Origin: Pseudorhodobacter antarcticus
GTDB taxonomy: Bacteria; Pseudomonadota; Alphaproteobacteria; Rhodobacterales; Rhodobacteraceae
Length of the DNA: 64,000 nucleotides
Reading direction: 5' to 3'
Assembly: GCA_945862435.1 (NCBI GenBank)
Contig: CAMAXX010000003.1
Location: 62,001 to 126,000 of the forward strand
A program made the translations under genes and the position numbers. Of the stretch, positions 29,780 to 39,413 are shown piece after piece; the stretch's first letter is position 1, and each line of letters begins with the position of its first letter. The notes beneath the pieces are model-generated. The model was not told the origin of the DNA and made no database searches. It worked only from the letters and a program-made list of their open reading frames with translations.

Positions 29780-31048
29780 ATGCCAGCCCTATGCCGCGAT
29801 TGCCTGACCCAATTTGACGCGGGGGCAAGATGCCCCAAGTGCCGCTCGCCCCGCGTGTTGGCGCACGGCGAGCTTTATGATTTATCCATCGCGCATATGG
29901 ACTGCGATGCGTTTTATGCATCGGTCGAAAAGCGAGATAATCCCGAACTGCGCGACCAACCTGTGATTGTGGGCGGCGGTGCGCGCGGGGTGGTATCGAC
30001 CTGCTGCTATATCGCGCGCATTCATGGGGTGCGATCCGCCATGCCGATGTTTCAGGCGCTAAAGCTGTGTCCGCAGGCTGTAGTGGTGAAGCCGCGCATG
30101 TCTGCCTATGTGGAAGCCAGCCGCGCCATTCGCGCCATGATGGAGGAATTGACCCCCGCCATCGAACCGCTGTCTTTGGACGAAGCGTTTCTAGACCTAA
30201 GCGGCACCACCCGTCTGCACGGCGCGCCACCTGCGGTTATGCTGGCGGGTTTGGTGCAGCGCATGGAAAGCGAGTTGGGGCTGACAGGGTCAATCGGCCT
30301 GTCGCACAATAAATTTCTGGCAAAAATCGCGTCAGACCTAGATAAACCTAAAGGGTTTTCGGTGATTGGGCAGGGCGAGACGGAAGCCTTTTTAATGCCA
30401 AAGCCAGTGAAAATAATTTGGGGTGTGGGCACGGCGACGCAGGCGCAGTTGGAACGTGCTGGCATTCGCACCATTGCCGATCTGCGGCGGTGGGAGCAGG
30501 TCGATCTGATGGGCCGCTTTGGCCAAATGGGCACACGGCTGTATCATCTGGCGCGCGGGCAAGACGGGCGGAGCGTGCAGCGGGACGCGGTGGTGAAATC
30601 AATTAGCAAAGAAACCACATTTTACGAAGACACTGCCGATCTAGACCTTTTGGATGGCCATATTTGGCGGCTGGCAACGCAAGTATCCGATACAGCCAAG
30701 GCCAAAGGATTTGGCGGAAAGACCGTCACACTAAAGCTGAAACGGAGCGATTTTTCGGCCTTGTCGCGGCGGGTAACGTTGGAAGACCCGACGCAACTGG
30801 CCGACCGCGTCTATCGCACCGCCCGCGCCCTGTTTGATGTTTTGCAGGTACAAACGGCCGCAGGCTTTGGCCCGTTTCGGTTAATCGGCGTTGGGATTTC
30901 TGACCTATCGCCAGCCGATAGCGCCGACCAATTAGGTGATTTGCTTGACCCAAACGCATCCAACCGCGCCGCTGCCGAACGCGCGAGTGATGCGATCCGC
31001 GCCCGCTTTGGCAAGGATGCCATCGTAAAAGGCCGCGCGCTGCGCTGA
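29780..31048 (+). CDS. dinB: DNA polymerase IV with N-terminal zinc-finger-like extension
   Basis: Y-family translesion polymerase. The catalytic part begins near residue 36 (IAHMDCDAFYASVE) and has the SLDEAFLDLSG active-site motif and GLSHNKFLAKIASDLDKPKGFSVI. The helix-hairpin-helix thumb reads GVGTATQAQLERAGI, and the little-finger domain follows. Ahead of it lies an extra ~33-residue segment with two CxxC pairs (C5/C8 and C18/C21), a likely zinc knuckle that the E. coli enzyme lacks. The start lacks a strong ribosome site, but the cysteine-rich segment argues for it. It lies 27 bases after pyrF and its stop abuts the stop of the next, convergent gene. Confidence 0.92.
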   Translation: MPALCRDCLTQFDAGARCPKCRSPRVLAHGELYDLSIAHMDCDAFYASVEKRDNPELRDQPVIVGGGARGVVSTCCYIARIHGVRSAMPMFQALKLCPQAVVVKPRMSAYVEASRAIRAMMEELTPAIEPLSLDEAFLDLSGTTRLHGAPPAVMLAGLVQRMESELGLTGSIGLSHNKFLAKIASDLDKPKGFSVIGQGETEAFLMPKPVKIIWGVGTATQAQLERAGIRTIADLRRWEQVDLMGRFGQMGTRLYHLARGQDGRSVQRDAVVKSISKETTFYEDTADLDLLDGHIWRLATQVSDTAKAKGFGGKTVTLKLKRSDFSALSRRVTLEDPTQLADRVYRTARALFDVLQVQTAAGFGPFRLIGVGISDLSPADSADQLGDLLDPNASNRAAAERASDAIRARFGKDAIVKGRALR

Positions 31049-31903
31049 TTATTCGGCCGCCAGTGATTGGGTGGGGGCTAATCGCGCAGTGATCTGGGCC
31101 AGCGCCGCAGTGACTTTGGCCGCAAATGCGGCAAAATGCGGCAGGGGCGCAACCTGCGCCTCATCCATATACAACCCGCGCGAGATTTCGATTTGCACCA
31201 CATGCTTACTCGCAAAAGGCCGCCCATAATGCTGGGCGATGTAGGCCCCCGCAAAAGGGCTGTTGCGCGCAACGCGCAGGTCCTGCGCCACAAAGGCGGC
31301 TTCAATTTCAGCAATAATATGGTTCGAAGCGGACGCTCCGTGCCGATCGCCCAGCACAACATCGGCGGGGCGTTGGTGGGCGCGCAGCATCGGCGCAGCT
31401 TCGCTGGGCATGGAATGCATATCCAGCAAAATTGCCATTCCAAAACGGGCCGCGGTATCATCCATCAGCCCGCGCAGGGCGGCGTGATAGGGGCGCCAAT
31501 GGGTGTCAATGCGCGCCTCTGCCTCGGCCAGCGGCAGTTTGCCACTGTAAATTGCCCGCCCGCCCGCCACCACGCGCGGAATAACACCAAGCCCTGATGC
31601 AATGCGCGGATTGCTATCAATGCGCCGCGCGCCTTCTATCAGGGCTGGGTCAAATTCGTCAGATGCGCGGTTTAGGTCAACATAGGCGCGCGGCACATGC
31701 GCCAAAAGCAATGGCGCACCCAAAAGCGGGCTGGCCGCGACTAAATCATCTACAAACGCATCTTCGGATGATCGAACGGCCACCATATCCAAAACGGATT
31801 GGCGCAAAAATGCGGGTGGATAGGCCCGCCCCGAATGTGGTGAAGAAATCACCACAGGGCAAGTTTGCACATCGGGCCGAATGATCTGAAAAGACGCGGT
31901 CAC
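31049..31903 (-). CDS. N-formylglutamate amidohydrolase family protein
   Basis: Zinc-dependent hydrolase family that includes HutG-type N-formylglutamate deformylases. The 284-residue protein has the conserved VVISSPHSGRAYP near residue 20, ADVNRASDEFDP-like VDLNRASDEFDP, and LLDMHSMPSE with likely metal ligands. I prefer the GTG at 31903 with GGAG six bases upstream. No hut genes lie nearby, so the actual substrate is open. Confidence 0.8.
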   Translation of the reverse strand: MTASFQIIRPDVQTCPVVISSPHSGRAYPPAFLRQSVLDMVAVRSSEDAFVDDLVAASPLLGAPLLLAHVPRAYVDLNRASDEFDPALIEGARRIDSNPRIASGLGVIPRVVAGGRAIYSGKLPLAEAEARIDTHWRPYHAALRGLMDDTAARFGMAILLDMHSMPSEAAPMLRAHQRPADVVLGDRHGASASNHIIAEIEAAFVAQDLRVARNSPFAGAYIAQHYGRPFASKHVVQIEISRGLYMDEAQVAPLPHFAAFAAKVTAALAQITARLAPTQSLAAE

Positions 31904-32054
31904 GAAAAACTCCGTTAGACTTACAGAATATAATGAAAGATATCGGCAGCGATACCCCTTGATCCGCCGCGCCCTTATGTTTATAGCCACGCAACCGATA
32001 TACCAGCACCGTCTTATGGCGAATCTGATCTATGGGAAGGCCAATGCTAAAAGT

Positions 32055-32129
32055 GGGCGGTTAGCTCAGCGGTAGAGCACTACGTTGACATCGTAGTGGC
32101 CACTGGTTCGATCCCAGTACCGCCCACCA
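32055..32129 (+). tRNA. tRNA-Val (anticodon GAC)
   Basis: A full cloverleaf. The acceptor stem is GGGCGGT/ACCGCCC with encoded CCA, the D arm is GCTC...GAGC, and the anticodon stem is CTACG/CGTAG with loop TTGACAT (GAC anticodon). The T arm is ACTGG-TTCGATC-CCAGT. It reads valine GUC/GUU codons. Confidence 0.97.
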
Positions 32130-32192
32130 TTCACTCCCCGAAAGGGGCACTTAACTGTGGCGCGCAAGCGCCGCGATGTACAGGAGACAGCC

Positions 32193-32318
32193 ATGAAGGT
32201 TGCAAACTCGCTCCGCTCGCTGAAAACGCGTCATCGCGATTGCCAAGTCGTGCGCCGCAAAGGCCGCGTCTATGTAATCAACAAGACGCAAAAGCGTTAT
32301 AAGGCACGTCAGGGTTGA
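32193..32318 (+). CDS. rpmJ: 50S ribosomal protein bL36, zinc-free type
   Basis: A 41-residue basic protein, [20 protein letters not shown]..., ending KRYKARQG. It matches the longer L36 paralogue in which most of the zinc-binding Cys/His residues are missing; only one Cys remains. AGGAG lies upstream of the ATG at good spacing. Its 5' leader contains two small hairpins with GAAA (32136-32147) and GCAA (32159-32172) loops. A strong terminator follows. Confidence 0.93.
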   Translation: MKVANSLRSLKTRHRDCQVVRRKGRVYVINKTQKRYKARQG

Positions 32319-32355
32319 TCCCCGATATGGCCTGCGCGCAGCAGCATAAATAGGT

Positions 32356-32390
32356 CGCCAAGGGAAACCTTCGGCGGCTTTTTTATTTTT
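32356..32390 (+). terminator. Rho-independent terminator after rpmJ
   Basis: A hairpin CGCCAAGG / CCTTCGGCG (one bulged C) is followed by TTTTTTATTTTT. Confidence 0.85.
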
Positions 32391-32399
32391 AGGATTGCC

Positions 32400-33014
32400 A
32401 TGAAACTTTACACATCTCCAACGACGCCTTTTGGCCGCAAAATCGCGGTGCTGCTGCACGAGTCCGATTTGCTGGGGCTGGTTGGCGTGGAAATGGTCGC
32501 AGGCACGCCGCTGGATACAGGCAGCCTGCCCGTGGTGCATAACCCACTTGGCAAAATTCCTGTGCTGGTGCTGGCGGACGGCACGGCGATATACGACAGC
32601 CGCGTTATTTCGCGGTTTTTGGACGATCATTTCAGCCTTCGCGTCTATCCAACGGGGGCGGCGCTGTGGCCCGCCTTGGCGCGGGAAGCCGCGATTGATG
32701 GCATCATTGAGGCTGCTGTGTCGATGGCTTACGAAGTGCGCCTGCGCCCTGAAAACCTGCGCTTTGCCCCGTGGGTCGATGGGCAATGGGTCAAAATCAC
32801 CCGCGCTCTGGATATGTTCGAAGCGGCCCCGCCGCCCAACACGTCTGCTGCGGGCGACATCAACATGGAACACATCGCCCTCGCCTGCGCGCTGGCCTAT
32901 CTGGACTTTCGCCACGATGCGCGAGGCTGGCGGGATGGGCGCCCAAGATTGTCGGCGTGGCAGGCAGAGATGGCAGGGCGCGAAAGCATGCAGCAGACGC
33001 AGCCGCAAGCCTAG
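32400..33014 (+). CDS. Glutathione S-transferase family protein
   Basis: A 204-residue cytoplasmic protein with an N-terminal thioredoxin-like domain and a helical C-terminal domain. The N-terminal half starts MKLYTSPTTPFGRKIAVLL and has the cis-Pro segment GKIPVLVLADGTAIYDSRVI that binds glutathione. Ser6 or Thr8 would be the candidate catalytic residue, as in beta/zeta-like or YibF-like GSTs. Substrate unknown. AGGA lies five bases before the ATG. Confidence 0.88.
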   Translation: MKLYTSPTTPFGRKIAVLLHESDLLGLVGVEMVAGTPLDTGSLPVVHNPLGKIPVLVLADGTAIYDSRVISRFLDDHFSLRVYPTGAALWPALAREAAIDGIIEAAVSMAYEVRLRPENLRFAPWVDGQWVKITRALDMFEAAPPPNTSAAGDINMEHIALACALAYLDFRHDARGWRDGRPRLSAWQAEMAGRESMQQTQPQA

Positions 33015-33035
33015 GCTTGCACCGATTCCCGCACC

Positions 33036-33252
33036 ATGCAACAACTTACGCATGAGGTTATCGCCCAACTAACTGCGTTCGCGCGCCCATGCTTTTGTTG
33101 CATCCCACAAAGGGGATAGCGACGAGAACAAGCATACCCAGACCTTTTGGAATGACTTTTTCTTTGACATCTTCGGCGTCAAACGCACCCGAGTCGCCGT
33201 TTACGAAAAATCGGTTGACAAGATCAAAGGCGCGAAGGGGCGCATTGATTTG
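33036..33252 (+). pseudogene. Frameshifted 5' end of the MmeI-like restriction-modification gene
   Basis: An ATG at 33036 opens MQQLTHEVIAQLTAFA, which resembles the N terminus of MmeI-type enzymes, but this frame ends at TAG 33117-33119. The next frame (+1), open from 33073, reads RAHAFVASHKGDSDENKH, then TFWNDFFFDIFGVKR and GRIDLFW, the expected continuation. A net shift of one base at about 33078-33092 therefore separates the first ~16 codons from the rest. It may be a true mutation or a sequencing error in a GC-repeat (GTTCGCGCGCCC). Confidence 0.75.
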
Positions 33253-35871
33253 TTCTGGCCTGGCGAGCTGTTGTTCGAACAAAAATCCCATGGCCGCGAT
33301 TTGCTGGGCGCGCGGATTCAGGCGCTGGATTATACCCACGGCCTGACCGATACCGAAATGCCAAAGCGCATACTGTCTTGCGATTTCAAGACGTGGGAAT
33401 TGTTGGACCTATCGACCGACCAAATCACCGCCTTTACCCTAGAAGAACTGCCCAAACACATCGACCTGTTCGGCTTTGTTCTCGGCCGTCAAACGCGGGT
33501 TTACAAGGACCAAGACCCCGTGAACATCAAGGCGTCCGAACTTGTGGGCGTGTTGCACTATCAGCTGTTGGCCAGCGGGTATCGCGGGCATAAGCTGGAG
33601 GTGTTCCTAACCCGCATTGTGTTTTGCCTGTTTGCCGATGATACGGGCATTTTTGAACCCCGCGATATTTTGTGGGATTTTCTGGAAACCCGCACCGCGC
33701 CCGACGGCTCTGACCTTGGCATGAAACTGGCCAAGCTGTTCGAGGTGCTGAATACCCCCGAATCCGATCGTCAAACCGCCCTAGACCCCGACCTTGCCCG
33801 CTTTCCCTATGTCAACGGGCATTTGTTTGCCGAAATCTTCCCGACCCCCGATTTCGATACCCATATGCGCGCGGCCCTGCTGAACGCCTGCCGTTTTGAT
33901 TGGACACCAATTTCCCCCGCCATTTTCGGCAGCCTTTTCCAATCGGTGATGGACGCGGGCGAACGGCGGCGCGCGGGGGCGCATTACACCACGGAAAAGA
34001 ACATCCTAAAACTGATCGGCCCGCTGTTTATGGATGATCTGCACGCCGAATTTGCCGCCCTGAAGGCCCGCCGTTCGGGGCGTGATGCGGCCTTGCGCAA
34101 ATTCCATGACAAACTGGCAAGCCTGACCTTTTTCGACCCCGCCTGCGGGGCAGGCAATTTTCTGATTATTGCGTATCGAGAGGTGAGAAAACTAGAACAC
34201 CAACTTATCATGGAGCTTTACGGCGCACAGTTCAAACGGGACAACTATTCCTCATCGGATTATGTTTTCAACGTTGCTTCCCTATGCAAGGTGGATGTGG
34301 ATCAGTTCTACGGTATTGAAATTTCAGAATTTCCTGCGCGCATCGCTGAATCGGCCATGTGGATGATGGATCATCTGATGAACCGCGAATTGTCGGATAT
34401 GATCTTTAACCCCTATGTCCGTATCCCCTTGCGCAAAAGCCCCACCATCTATCACGGTGACGCGCTGAATGTGGACTGGGCCACCATCCTCCCGCCCGCG
34501 CGGTGTGCTTACGTTCTGGGCAACCCGCCGTTTAGAGGGGCGAAGTTTCAGTCTGAAAACCAGCGCAAGCAGGTGCGCGAATTGGCCAATTTGGGCAAAT
34601 CGGGCGGCACGTTGGATTATGTTTGCGCGTGGTTCATCAAGGCGGGTGCCTATATTCAGGATCACACCCGCATTGCCTTTGTGTCCACCAATTCCATCAC
34701 CCAAGGCGAACAGGTGGCGCAGCTTTGGCCGCTGCTGTTTGACCATTACCATTTGGAAATAGCCTTTGCGCACCGCACCTTTGAATGGGGGTCAGACGCG
34801 CGGGGCAAGGCGCATGTGCATGTGGTGATTCTGGGGCTGGCCCGCGAAGTCGGGGCGGAAAGGCGTTTGTTCAGCTATCCCACAGTCAAGGCCGAACCTG
34901 TCGAGACGCGGCACAAGGCGATATCGCCCTATTTGTTTGATGCAGGGGCGTTGAGCAATCCGCAAATGGTTGTGCTTAGGACAGATCAGACAATCAACGG
35001 CCTGCCTGATGTTCGTTTTGGTAGTCAACCAATCGACGGGGGATTTTACCTTTTTGATGAATCAGAAAAAGAAGTGTTCCTTGCAGTAGAACCTAATGCC
35101 GAACAGCTTTTTCGTCCGTTTGTAGGTTCACGGGAGTATATAAACGGAGAAAAGCGTTGGGTTTTATACTTGGCAGACGCAAAACCTAAAGAGATAAGGA
35201 ACCTTCGCAAAGTCAAAGAACGTATTGCAAGCGTTCGGAAATTTAGGCTTCAAAGCAAAAGGCCAGTTACAAACGATCTTGCAAAAACACCTACGCTATT
35301 TGCATTTTCTACCGTTCCAAAGGCGAATTTCTTGGTAATCCCCGAAGTCAGTTCAGAACGCCGCGAATATGTGCCAATTGGCTGGTTGTCTGCCCCAACC
35401 ATCCCCAGTAATCTTGTGCGCGTTGTCGAAAACGCCACCCTTACCGATTCCGCCCTTCTCACCTCTACCATGCACATGTCATGGCTGCGCCATATCGGCG
35501 GGCGGCTGGAACCGCGCTATCGATATTCCATCGGCCTTGTCTACAACACCTTCCCCCTTCCCCCCACCGCCAACCTGTCCAAACTGGACCCCCTCGCGCA
35601 GGCCATCCTAGATGCCCGCGCGGCACATCCCTCGGCCACTTTGGCCGATCTATACGACCCCGATCTAATGCCCCCCAATCTGCGCGCCGCCCATACTGCG
35701 CTAGATAGGGCAGTTGATAAACTCTACCGCCCCGCAGGCTTTGCCATCGACCGCGAGCGGGTGGAACATCTGTTCGCCCTGTACGAACAAATGCAGGCCC
35801 CGCTGCTGGCCAAACCCAAGGGCCGGCGCGCTAAACCTCTGAAAGCGGCGTCAATTTCAAGTAAACCTTAA
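33250..35871 (+). CDS. MmeI-like (type IIL) restriction enzyme/adenine methyltransferase, 5'-frameshifted
   Basis: Single-chain restriction-modification protein. In order it has a PD-(D/E)xK-type nuclease core (D in GRIDLFW just upstream, then LLFEQKS), a helical linker, and an N6-adenine methyltransferase with motif I FFDPACGAGNFL near residue 298 and motif IV VLGNPPF near residue 427. A target-recognition region (about residues 570-710) and a C-terminal helical end (RPAGFAIDRERVEHLFALYEQ) follow. The 873 residues given begin at a TTG, because the natural start is cut off by a frameshift. The recognition region is clearly more AT-rich than its flanks. No partner methylase, specificity or DISARM genes lie nearby, so it stands alone. 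Confidence 0.82.
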   Translation: MFWPGELLFEQKSHGRDLLGARIQALDYTHGLTDTEMPKRILSCDFKTWELLDLSTDQITAFTLEELPKHIDLFGFVLGRQTRVYKDQDPVNIKASELVGVLHYQLLASGYRGHKLEVFLTRIVFCLFADDTGIFEPRDILWDFLETRTAPDGSDLGMKLAKLFEVLNTPESDRQTALDPDLARFPYVNGHLFAEIFPTPDFDTHMRAALLNACRFDWTPISPAIFGSLFQSVMDAGERRRAGAHYTTEKNILKLIGPLFMDDLHAEFAALKARRSGRDAALRKFHDKLASLTFFDPACGAGNFLIIAYREVRKLEHQLIMELYGAQFKRDNYSSSDYVFNVASLCKVDVDQFYGIEISEFPARIAESAMWMMDHLMNRELSDMIFNPYVRIPLRKSPTIYHGDALNVDWATILPPARCAYVLGNPPFRGAKFQSENQRKQVRELANLGKSGGTLDYVCAWFIKAGAYIQDHTRIAFVSTNSITQGEQVAQLWPLLFDHYHLEIAFAHRTFEWGSDARGKAHVHVVILGLAREVGAERRLFSYPTVKAEPVETRHKAISPYLFDAGALSNPQMVVLRTDQTINGLPDVRFGSQPIDGGFYLFDESEKEVFLAVEPNAEQLFRPFVGSREYINGEKRWVLYLADAKPKEIRNLRKVKERIASVRKFRLQSKRPVTNDLAKTPTLFAFSTVPKANFLVIPEVSSERREYVPIGWLSAPTIPSNLVRVVENATLTDSALLTSTMHMSWLRHIGGRLEPRYRYSIGLVYNTFPLPPTANLSKLDPLAQAILDARAAHPSATLADLYDPDLMPPNLRAAHTALDRAVDKLYRPAGFAIDRERVEHLFALYEQMQAPLLAKPKGRRAKPLKAASISSKP

Positions 35872-36031
35872 GCAAAAATCCAGCCCTCCGCCCCCTGCGC
35901 TGCTTTGTCCGCTGGACGGGGGCGCAAACTGTGGTTAAAAGCGCCGCAAAAGGCAAGGATATGCCCACGCCTGTTTTTTCTATCGATCAGCTATGCCGTT
36001 GTTTTGCGGCATTTCAAAGGGAGAGGGACGC

Positions 36032-36592
36032 ATGTCTCACGCAGATGATACCGCAGGATCGCGCCGCGATTTTTTGTATTACAGCACTGCTGGCGTAGGC
36101 GCAGTTGCAACCGGCGCTGCGATTTGGCCGCTGATAAACCAAATGAACCCGTCGGCGGACACCCGCGCGCTGGCGTCGATCTTGGTCGATATTTCGGGCG
36201 TTGAGGTGGGGGCGCAGTTGACGGTGAAATGGCGCGGTAAGCCCGTGTTTATTCGCCGCCGCACGCCCGAAGAAATTACCGCCGCGCGCGACACCGCCCT
36301 GACGGATCTGGTGGATGGTTTTGCCGAAAACGCCAACAAACCAGAGGCTGACGCATCGGACGCCAACCGCACCTTGGATGAGGCGGGCGAATGGCTGGTG
36401 ATGATCGGCGTTTGCACCCATTTGGGCTGTGTTCCTATCGGAGATGCTGCGGGCGATTTCGGCGGCTGGTTCTGCCCGTGCCACGGCAGCCATTACGATA
36501 CCGCAGGCCGCATCCGCAAAGGGCCCGCGCCGCGCAATCTGCCAGTGCCAGTTGCCGCGTTCCTAGACGAAACAACCATCAAGCTTGGGTAA
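36032..36592 (+). CDS. petA: Ubiquinol-cytochrome c reductase Rieske iron-sulfur subunit
   Basis: Rieske 2Fe-2S subunit of the cytochrome bc1 complex. The 186-residue protein has a twin-arginine signal/anchor ([21 protein letters not shown]) and cluster motifs CTHLGC near residue 131 and CPCHGSHYD near 151. Starts with AGGGAGAGGGACGC before the ATG. First gene of the petABC (fbcFBC) operon; petB follows 9 bases later. The 160-base region upstream has no further gene. Confidence 0.97.
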   Translation: MSHADDTAGSRRDFLYYSTAGVGAVATGAAIWPLINQMNPSADTRALASILVDISGVEVGAQLTVKWRGKPVFIRRRTPEEITAARDTALTDLVDGFAENANKPEADASDANRTLDEAGEWLVMIGVCTHLGCVPIGDAAGDFGGWFCPCHGSHYDTAGRIRKGPAPRNLPVPVAAFLDETTIKLG

Positions 36593-36601
36593 GGATAGAT
36601 T

Positions 36602-37915
36602 ATGGCTGGAATTCCCCACGACCATTACGAGCCAAAGACGAACAGCCAAAAATGGCTGTATTCACGCCTGCCGATTGCGGGCCTTTTGTATGACACTTTG
36701 ACGATACCCACCCCCAAAAACCTGAATTGGATGTGGATTTGGGGCATCGTTCTGACGTTCTGTTTGGCGCTGCAAATCGTTACTGGCATTGTGCTTGCCA
36801 TGCATTACACGCCGCATGTCGATATGGCCTTCGCCTCGGTTGAACACATCATGCGCGATGTGAACGGCGGCTACATGATCCGCTATTTGCATATGAATGG
36901 TGCGTCGCTGTTTTTCTTTGCAGTCTATCTGCACATTTTCCGCGGACTTTTTTACGGCAGCTACAAAGCCCCACGCGAAGTGACTTGGATCATCGGCATG
37001 ATCATTTACCTGTTGATGATGGCGACCGGCTTTATGGGCTATGTTTTGCCATGGGGCCAAATGTCGTTCTGGGGCGCTACGGTTATCACTGGTCTGTTTG
37101 GCGCAATTCCTGGCATTGGCGAAAGCTTGCAAACGCTGCTGCTCGGAGGGCCTGCGGTCGACAACGCCACACTTAACCGTTTCTTCAGCTTGCATTACCT
37201 GTTGCCATTTGTGATCGCCGCCTTGGTTGGCCTGCATATCTGGGCCTTTCACACCACGGGCAACAACAACCCAACAGGCGTTGAAGTGCGCCGTACGTCC
37301 AAGGCGGATGCTGCCAAAGATACTGTGCCATTCTGGCCTTACTACGTGATTAAGGATCTGTTTGCGCTGGGCCTACTTTTGGCGGTGTTCTTTGCGGTGG
37401 TTGGTTTTATGCCAGACTTCCTTGGCCACCCAGACAATTATGTCCAAGCCAACCCGCTGGTGACGCCAGCGCATATCGTACCTGAATGGTATTTCTTGCC
37501 CTTCTATGCCGTGTTGCGCGCATTTACGGCTGACGTATGGTTGGTGCAACTGGTTGAATTTGTGTCCTTTGGCATTGTTGATGCAAAATTCTTCGGCGTG
37601 GTTGCCATGTTCGGCGCAATTGCCGTAATGGCGATGGCGCCGTGGTTGGACACTTCTTCGGTTCGCTCTGGCCGCTATCGGCCCAAGTTCAAGGCATGGT
37701 TCGCGCTGCTGGTTATCGACTTTGTGGTGCTGATGTGGGTGGGAAGCCAACCCGCGAATGAGTTGAACGGCTGGATCTCGCTGATCGCGACAACGTATTG
37801 GTTCGCTTACTTCTTGGTAGTGTTGCCGCTGCTGGGTCTGTTTGAAAAGCCACTGCCAACCCCCGCCACAATTGAAGAAGACTTCAATTCGCACTACGCC
37901 GCACCGGCTGAGTGA
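36602..37915 (+). CDS. petB: Cytochrome b of the bc1 complex
   Basis: Membrane subunit carrying two b hemes and the quinol/quinone sites. The 437-residue protein has eight membrane helices. Heme-binding histidines lie in MHYTPH..., [39 protein letters not shown] and nearby segments. The Qo-site PEWY motif is in [17 protein letters not shown]. The length fits alphaproteobacterial cytochrome b. Followed 19 bases later by petC. Confidence 0.97.
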   Translation: MAGIPHDHYEPKTNSQKWLYSRLPIAGLLYDTLTIPTPKNLNWMWIWGIVLTFCLALQIVTGIVLAMHYTPHVDMAFASVEHIMRDVNGGYMIRYLHMNGASLFFFAVYLHIFRGLFYGSYKAPREVTWIIGMIIYLLMMATGFMGYVLPWGQMSFWGATVITGLFGAIPGIGESLQTLLLGGPAVDNATLNRFFSLHYLLPFVIAALVGLHIWAFHTTGNNNPTGVEVRRTSKADAAKDTVPFWPYYVIKDLFALGLLLAVFFAVVGFMPDFLGHPDNYVQANPLVTPAHIVPEWYFLPFYAVLRAFTADVWLVQLVEFVSFGIVDAKFFGVVAMFGAIAVMAMAPWLDTSSVRSGRYRPKFKAWFALLVIDFVVLMWVGSQPANELNGWISLIATTYWFAYFLVVLPLLGLFEKPLPTPATIEEDFNSHYAAPAE

Positions 37916-37934
37916 CAGAAAGGAACTGACTGAG

Positions 37935-38723
37935 ATGTTTCGTAAAATCGCAATCAGCGCTGTTGCGGCACTGGCAATTTCCACGGGTGCGGCCTTTGCT
38001 GCGGTCGAAGAGGTTCATATCGACAATGTCGACTTTAGCTTTCAAGGCCCGTTCGGCACCTTTGACCAAATGCAGTTACAACGCGGCCTGCAAGTGTTCA
38101 CCGAAGTTTGCTCGGCATGCCATGGGTTAAAGTTTGTTCCGATCCGCACCTTGGCTGACGTGGGCGGCCCTATGCTGCCCGAAGACCAAGTGCGCGCTTA
38201 TGCCAAAAACTACTCCGTTGTCGATAAAGACACGGGTGAAGAGCGTGAGGCCGGTCCTTCGGATAAGTTCCCCGCAAACATTGGTGCAGGCGCACCAGAC
38301 TTGTCTTTGATGGCCAAGGCACGCGCTGGATTTTCTGGGCCGTATGGCTTGGGCATCAACCAGTTTATCAAAGGTATGGGCGGCCCCGAATATATCGCTG
38401 CCCTGTTGCAAGGCTATACGGGCGAAGAAAAAACCGAAGCGGGTGTGACGTTGTATGAAAACAAGGCCTTTCCCGGTGGTTGGCTTGGCATGGTGCAGCC
38501 AATTTCGGACGATCAAGTGGCCTATGCCGATGGAACGCCTGCAACGGTTCAGCAAATGTCCGAAGACGTCGCGGCCTTTCTGATGTGGACGGCAGAACCT
38601 CACTTGATTGCCCGCAAAGAAGCTGGTTTTAAGGCCATCTTGCTGCTCACGTTGCTGTCTACCTTGCTGTATCTCACGAACAAGCGCATTTGGGCAGGCG
38701 TAAAAGGCCCGAAACAGGCGTAA
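37935..38723 (+). CDS. petC: Cytochrome c1 of the bc1 complex
   Basis: The 262-residue protein has a Sec signal ([22 protein letters not shown]), a c-type heme site CSACHGL near residue 59, and a C-terminal membrane anchor ([16 protein letters not shown]) that holds it to the periplasmic face of the inner membrane. The ATG at 37935 has AAAGGA upstream; the longer frame overlapping petB is not credible. A bidirectional terminator follows. Confidence 0.96.
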   Translation: MFRKIAISAVAALAISTGAAFAAVEEVHIDNVDFSFQGPFGTFDQMQLQRGLQVFTEVCSACHGLKFVPIRTLADVGGPMLPEDQVRAYAKNYSVVDKDTGEEREAGPSDKFPANIGAGAPDLSLMAKARAGFSGPYGLGINQFIKGMGGPEYIAALLQGYTGEEKTEAGVTLYENKAFPGGWLGMVQPISDDQVAYADGTPATVQQMSEDVAAFLMWTAEPHLIARKEAGFKAILLLTLLSTLLYLTNKRIWAGVKGPKQA

Positions 38724-38735
38724 AGCGCCCATAAG

Positions 38736-38770
38736 AAAAAAGAAAATCCCGCAGCAATGCGGGTTTTTTT
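38736..38770. terminator. Bidirectional terminator between petC and thiQ
   Basis: CCCGCA-GCAA-TGCGGG hairpin (38748-38763) with TTTTTTT on the right and an A-rich tract on the left, so it can serve both the petABC and thiBPQ transcripts. The thiQ stop codon lies in the T run. Confidence 0.88.
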
Positions 38771-39413
38771 ATGTGCTAAGTGGCGGTTGCGCCACCCCGT
38801 TATCCACAGCGATAAGATGGCTGGCAAAGCGTGCGGCATCGCGGTCGTCATGCGTTACCATCAGAACTGTGGCATCAGTTTGTACTGCCACTTGCACAAC
38901 CAAATCCAGCATCTGATGGCGCAAATCGCTGTCAAGCGCGGCAAACGGCTCGTCCAGCAGCAGTATAGGCCGCGCTTGCAGCAAAACCCGCGCAAGCGCT
39001 GCGCGGCCCATTTGCCCGCCCGACACTTTGGCGGGTTTGTGATTACCATAGCCAGTCAGCCCAACCTTGGCCAAGGCCGCTTCGGCCTGTGCCAGTTGCG
39101 CGGCAGATGCGCTGCGCCCGGCTGTCAGCCCTAGCAGCACATTTTGCAGCAAGGTCAAATGTGGGAACAGGTTTTGATCCTGAAACAACATCGACACAGG
39201 GCGTTGGGCGGGATCACGGGCGGTTAAATCCTGCCCGTCCATCAAAACACGACCTGAGGTTGGCGGGATGAACCCCGCAATTGCCAGTAAAAGGGAAGAT
39301 TTCCCCGCCCCAGACGGCCCCATCACTGCTACGCGCGCGCTAGGCCCAATACTAAAGTTGGCAGTCAGGGTAAAACTGCCCAAGGACAGGTTTACATTAT
39401 CAAGCACCAGCAT
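38769..39413 (-). CDS. thiQ: Thiamine ABC transporter ATP-binding protein ThiQ
   Basis: ATPase of the thiamine/TPP importer. The 214-residue protein has Walker A GPSGAGKSSLLLAIAG near residue 32, the Q-loop MLFQDQNLFPHLT, and Walker B ILLLDEPFAALD. The signature helix reads VSGGQMGRAALAR rather than the usual LSGGQxQR, a mild oddity. The ATG at 39413 overlaps the thiP end by 14 bases. It is the last gene of thiBPQ. Confidence 0.92.
   Translation of the reverse strand: MLVLDNVNLSLGSFTLTANFSIGPSARVAVMGPSGAGKSSLLLAIAGFIPPTSGRVLMDGQDLTARDPAQRPVSMLFQDQNLFPHLTLLQNVLLGLTAGRSASAAQLAQAEAALAKVGLTGYGNHKPAKVSGGQMGRAALARVLLQARPILLLDEPFAALDSDLRHQMLDLVVQVAVQTDATVLMVTHDDRDAARFASHLIAVDNGVAQPPLST

Noticed and set aside
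32151..33068. A 305-codon open frame on the minus strand opposite rpmJ and the GST gene
   Set aside because: It runs antisense to two well-supported genes, crosses the terminator after rpmJ and has no recognisable domain; long antisense frames are common in this GC-rich sequence.
33089..33346. Separate small gene starting MLLLHPTKG in the third frame
   Set aside because: It overlaps the nuclease part of the restriction-modification gene in another frame and shows no domain; it arises from the frameshifted region.
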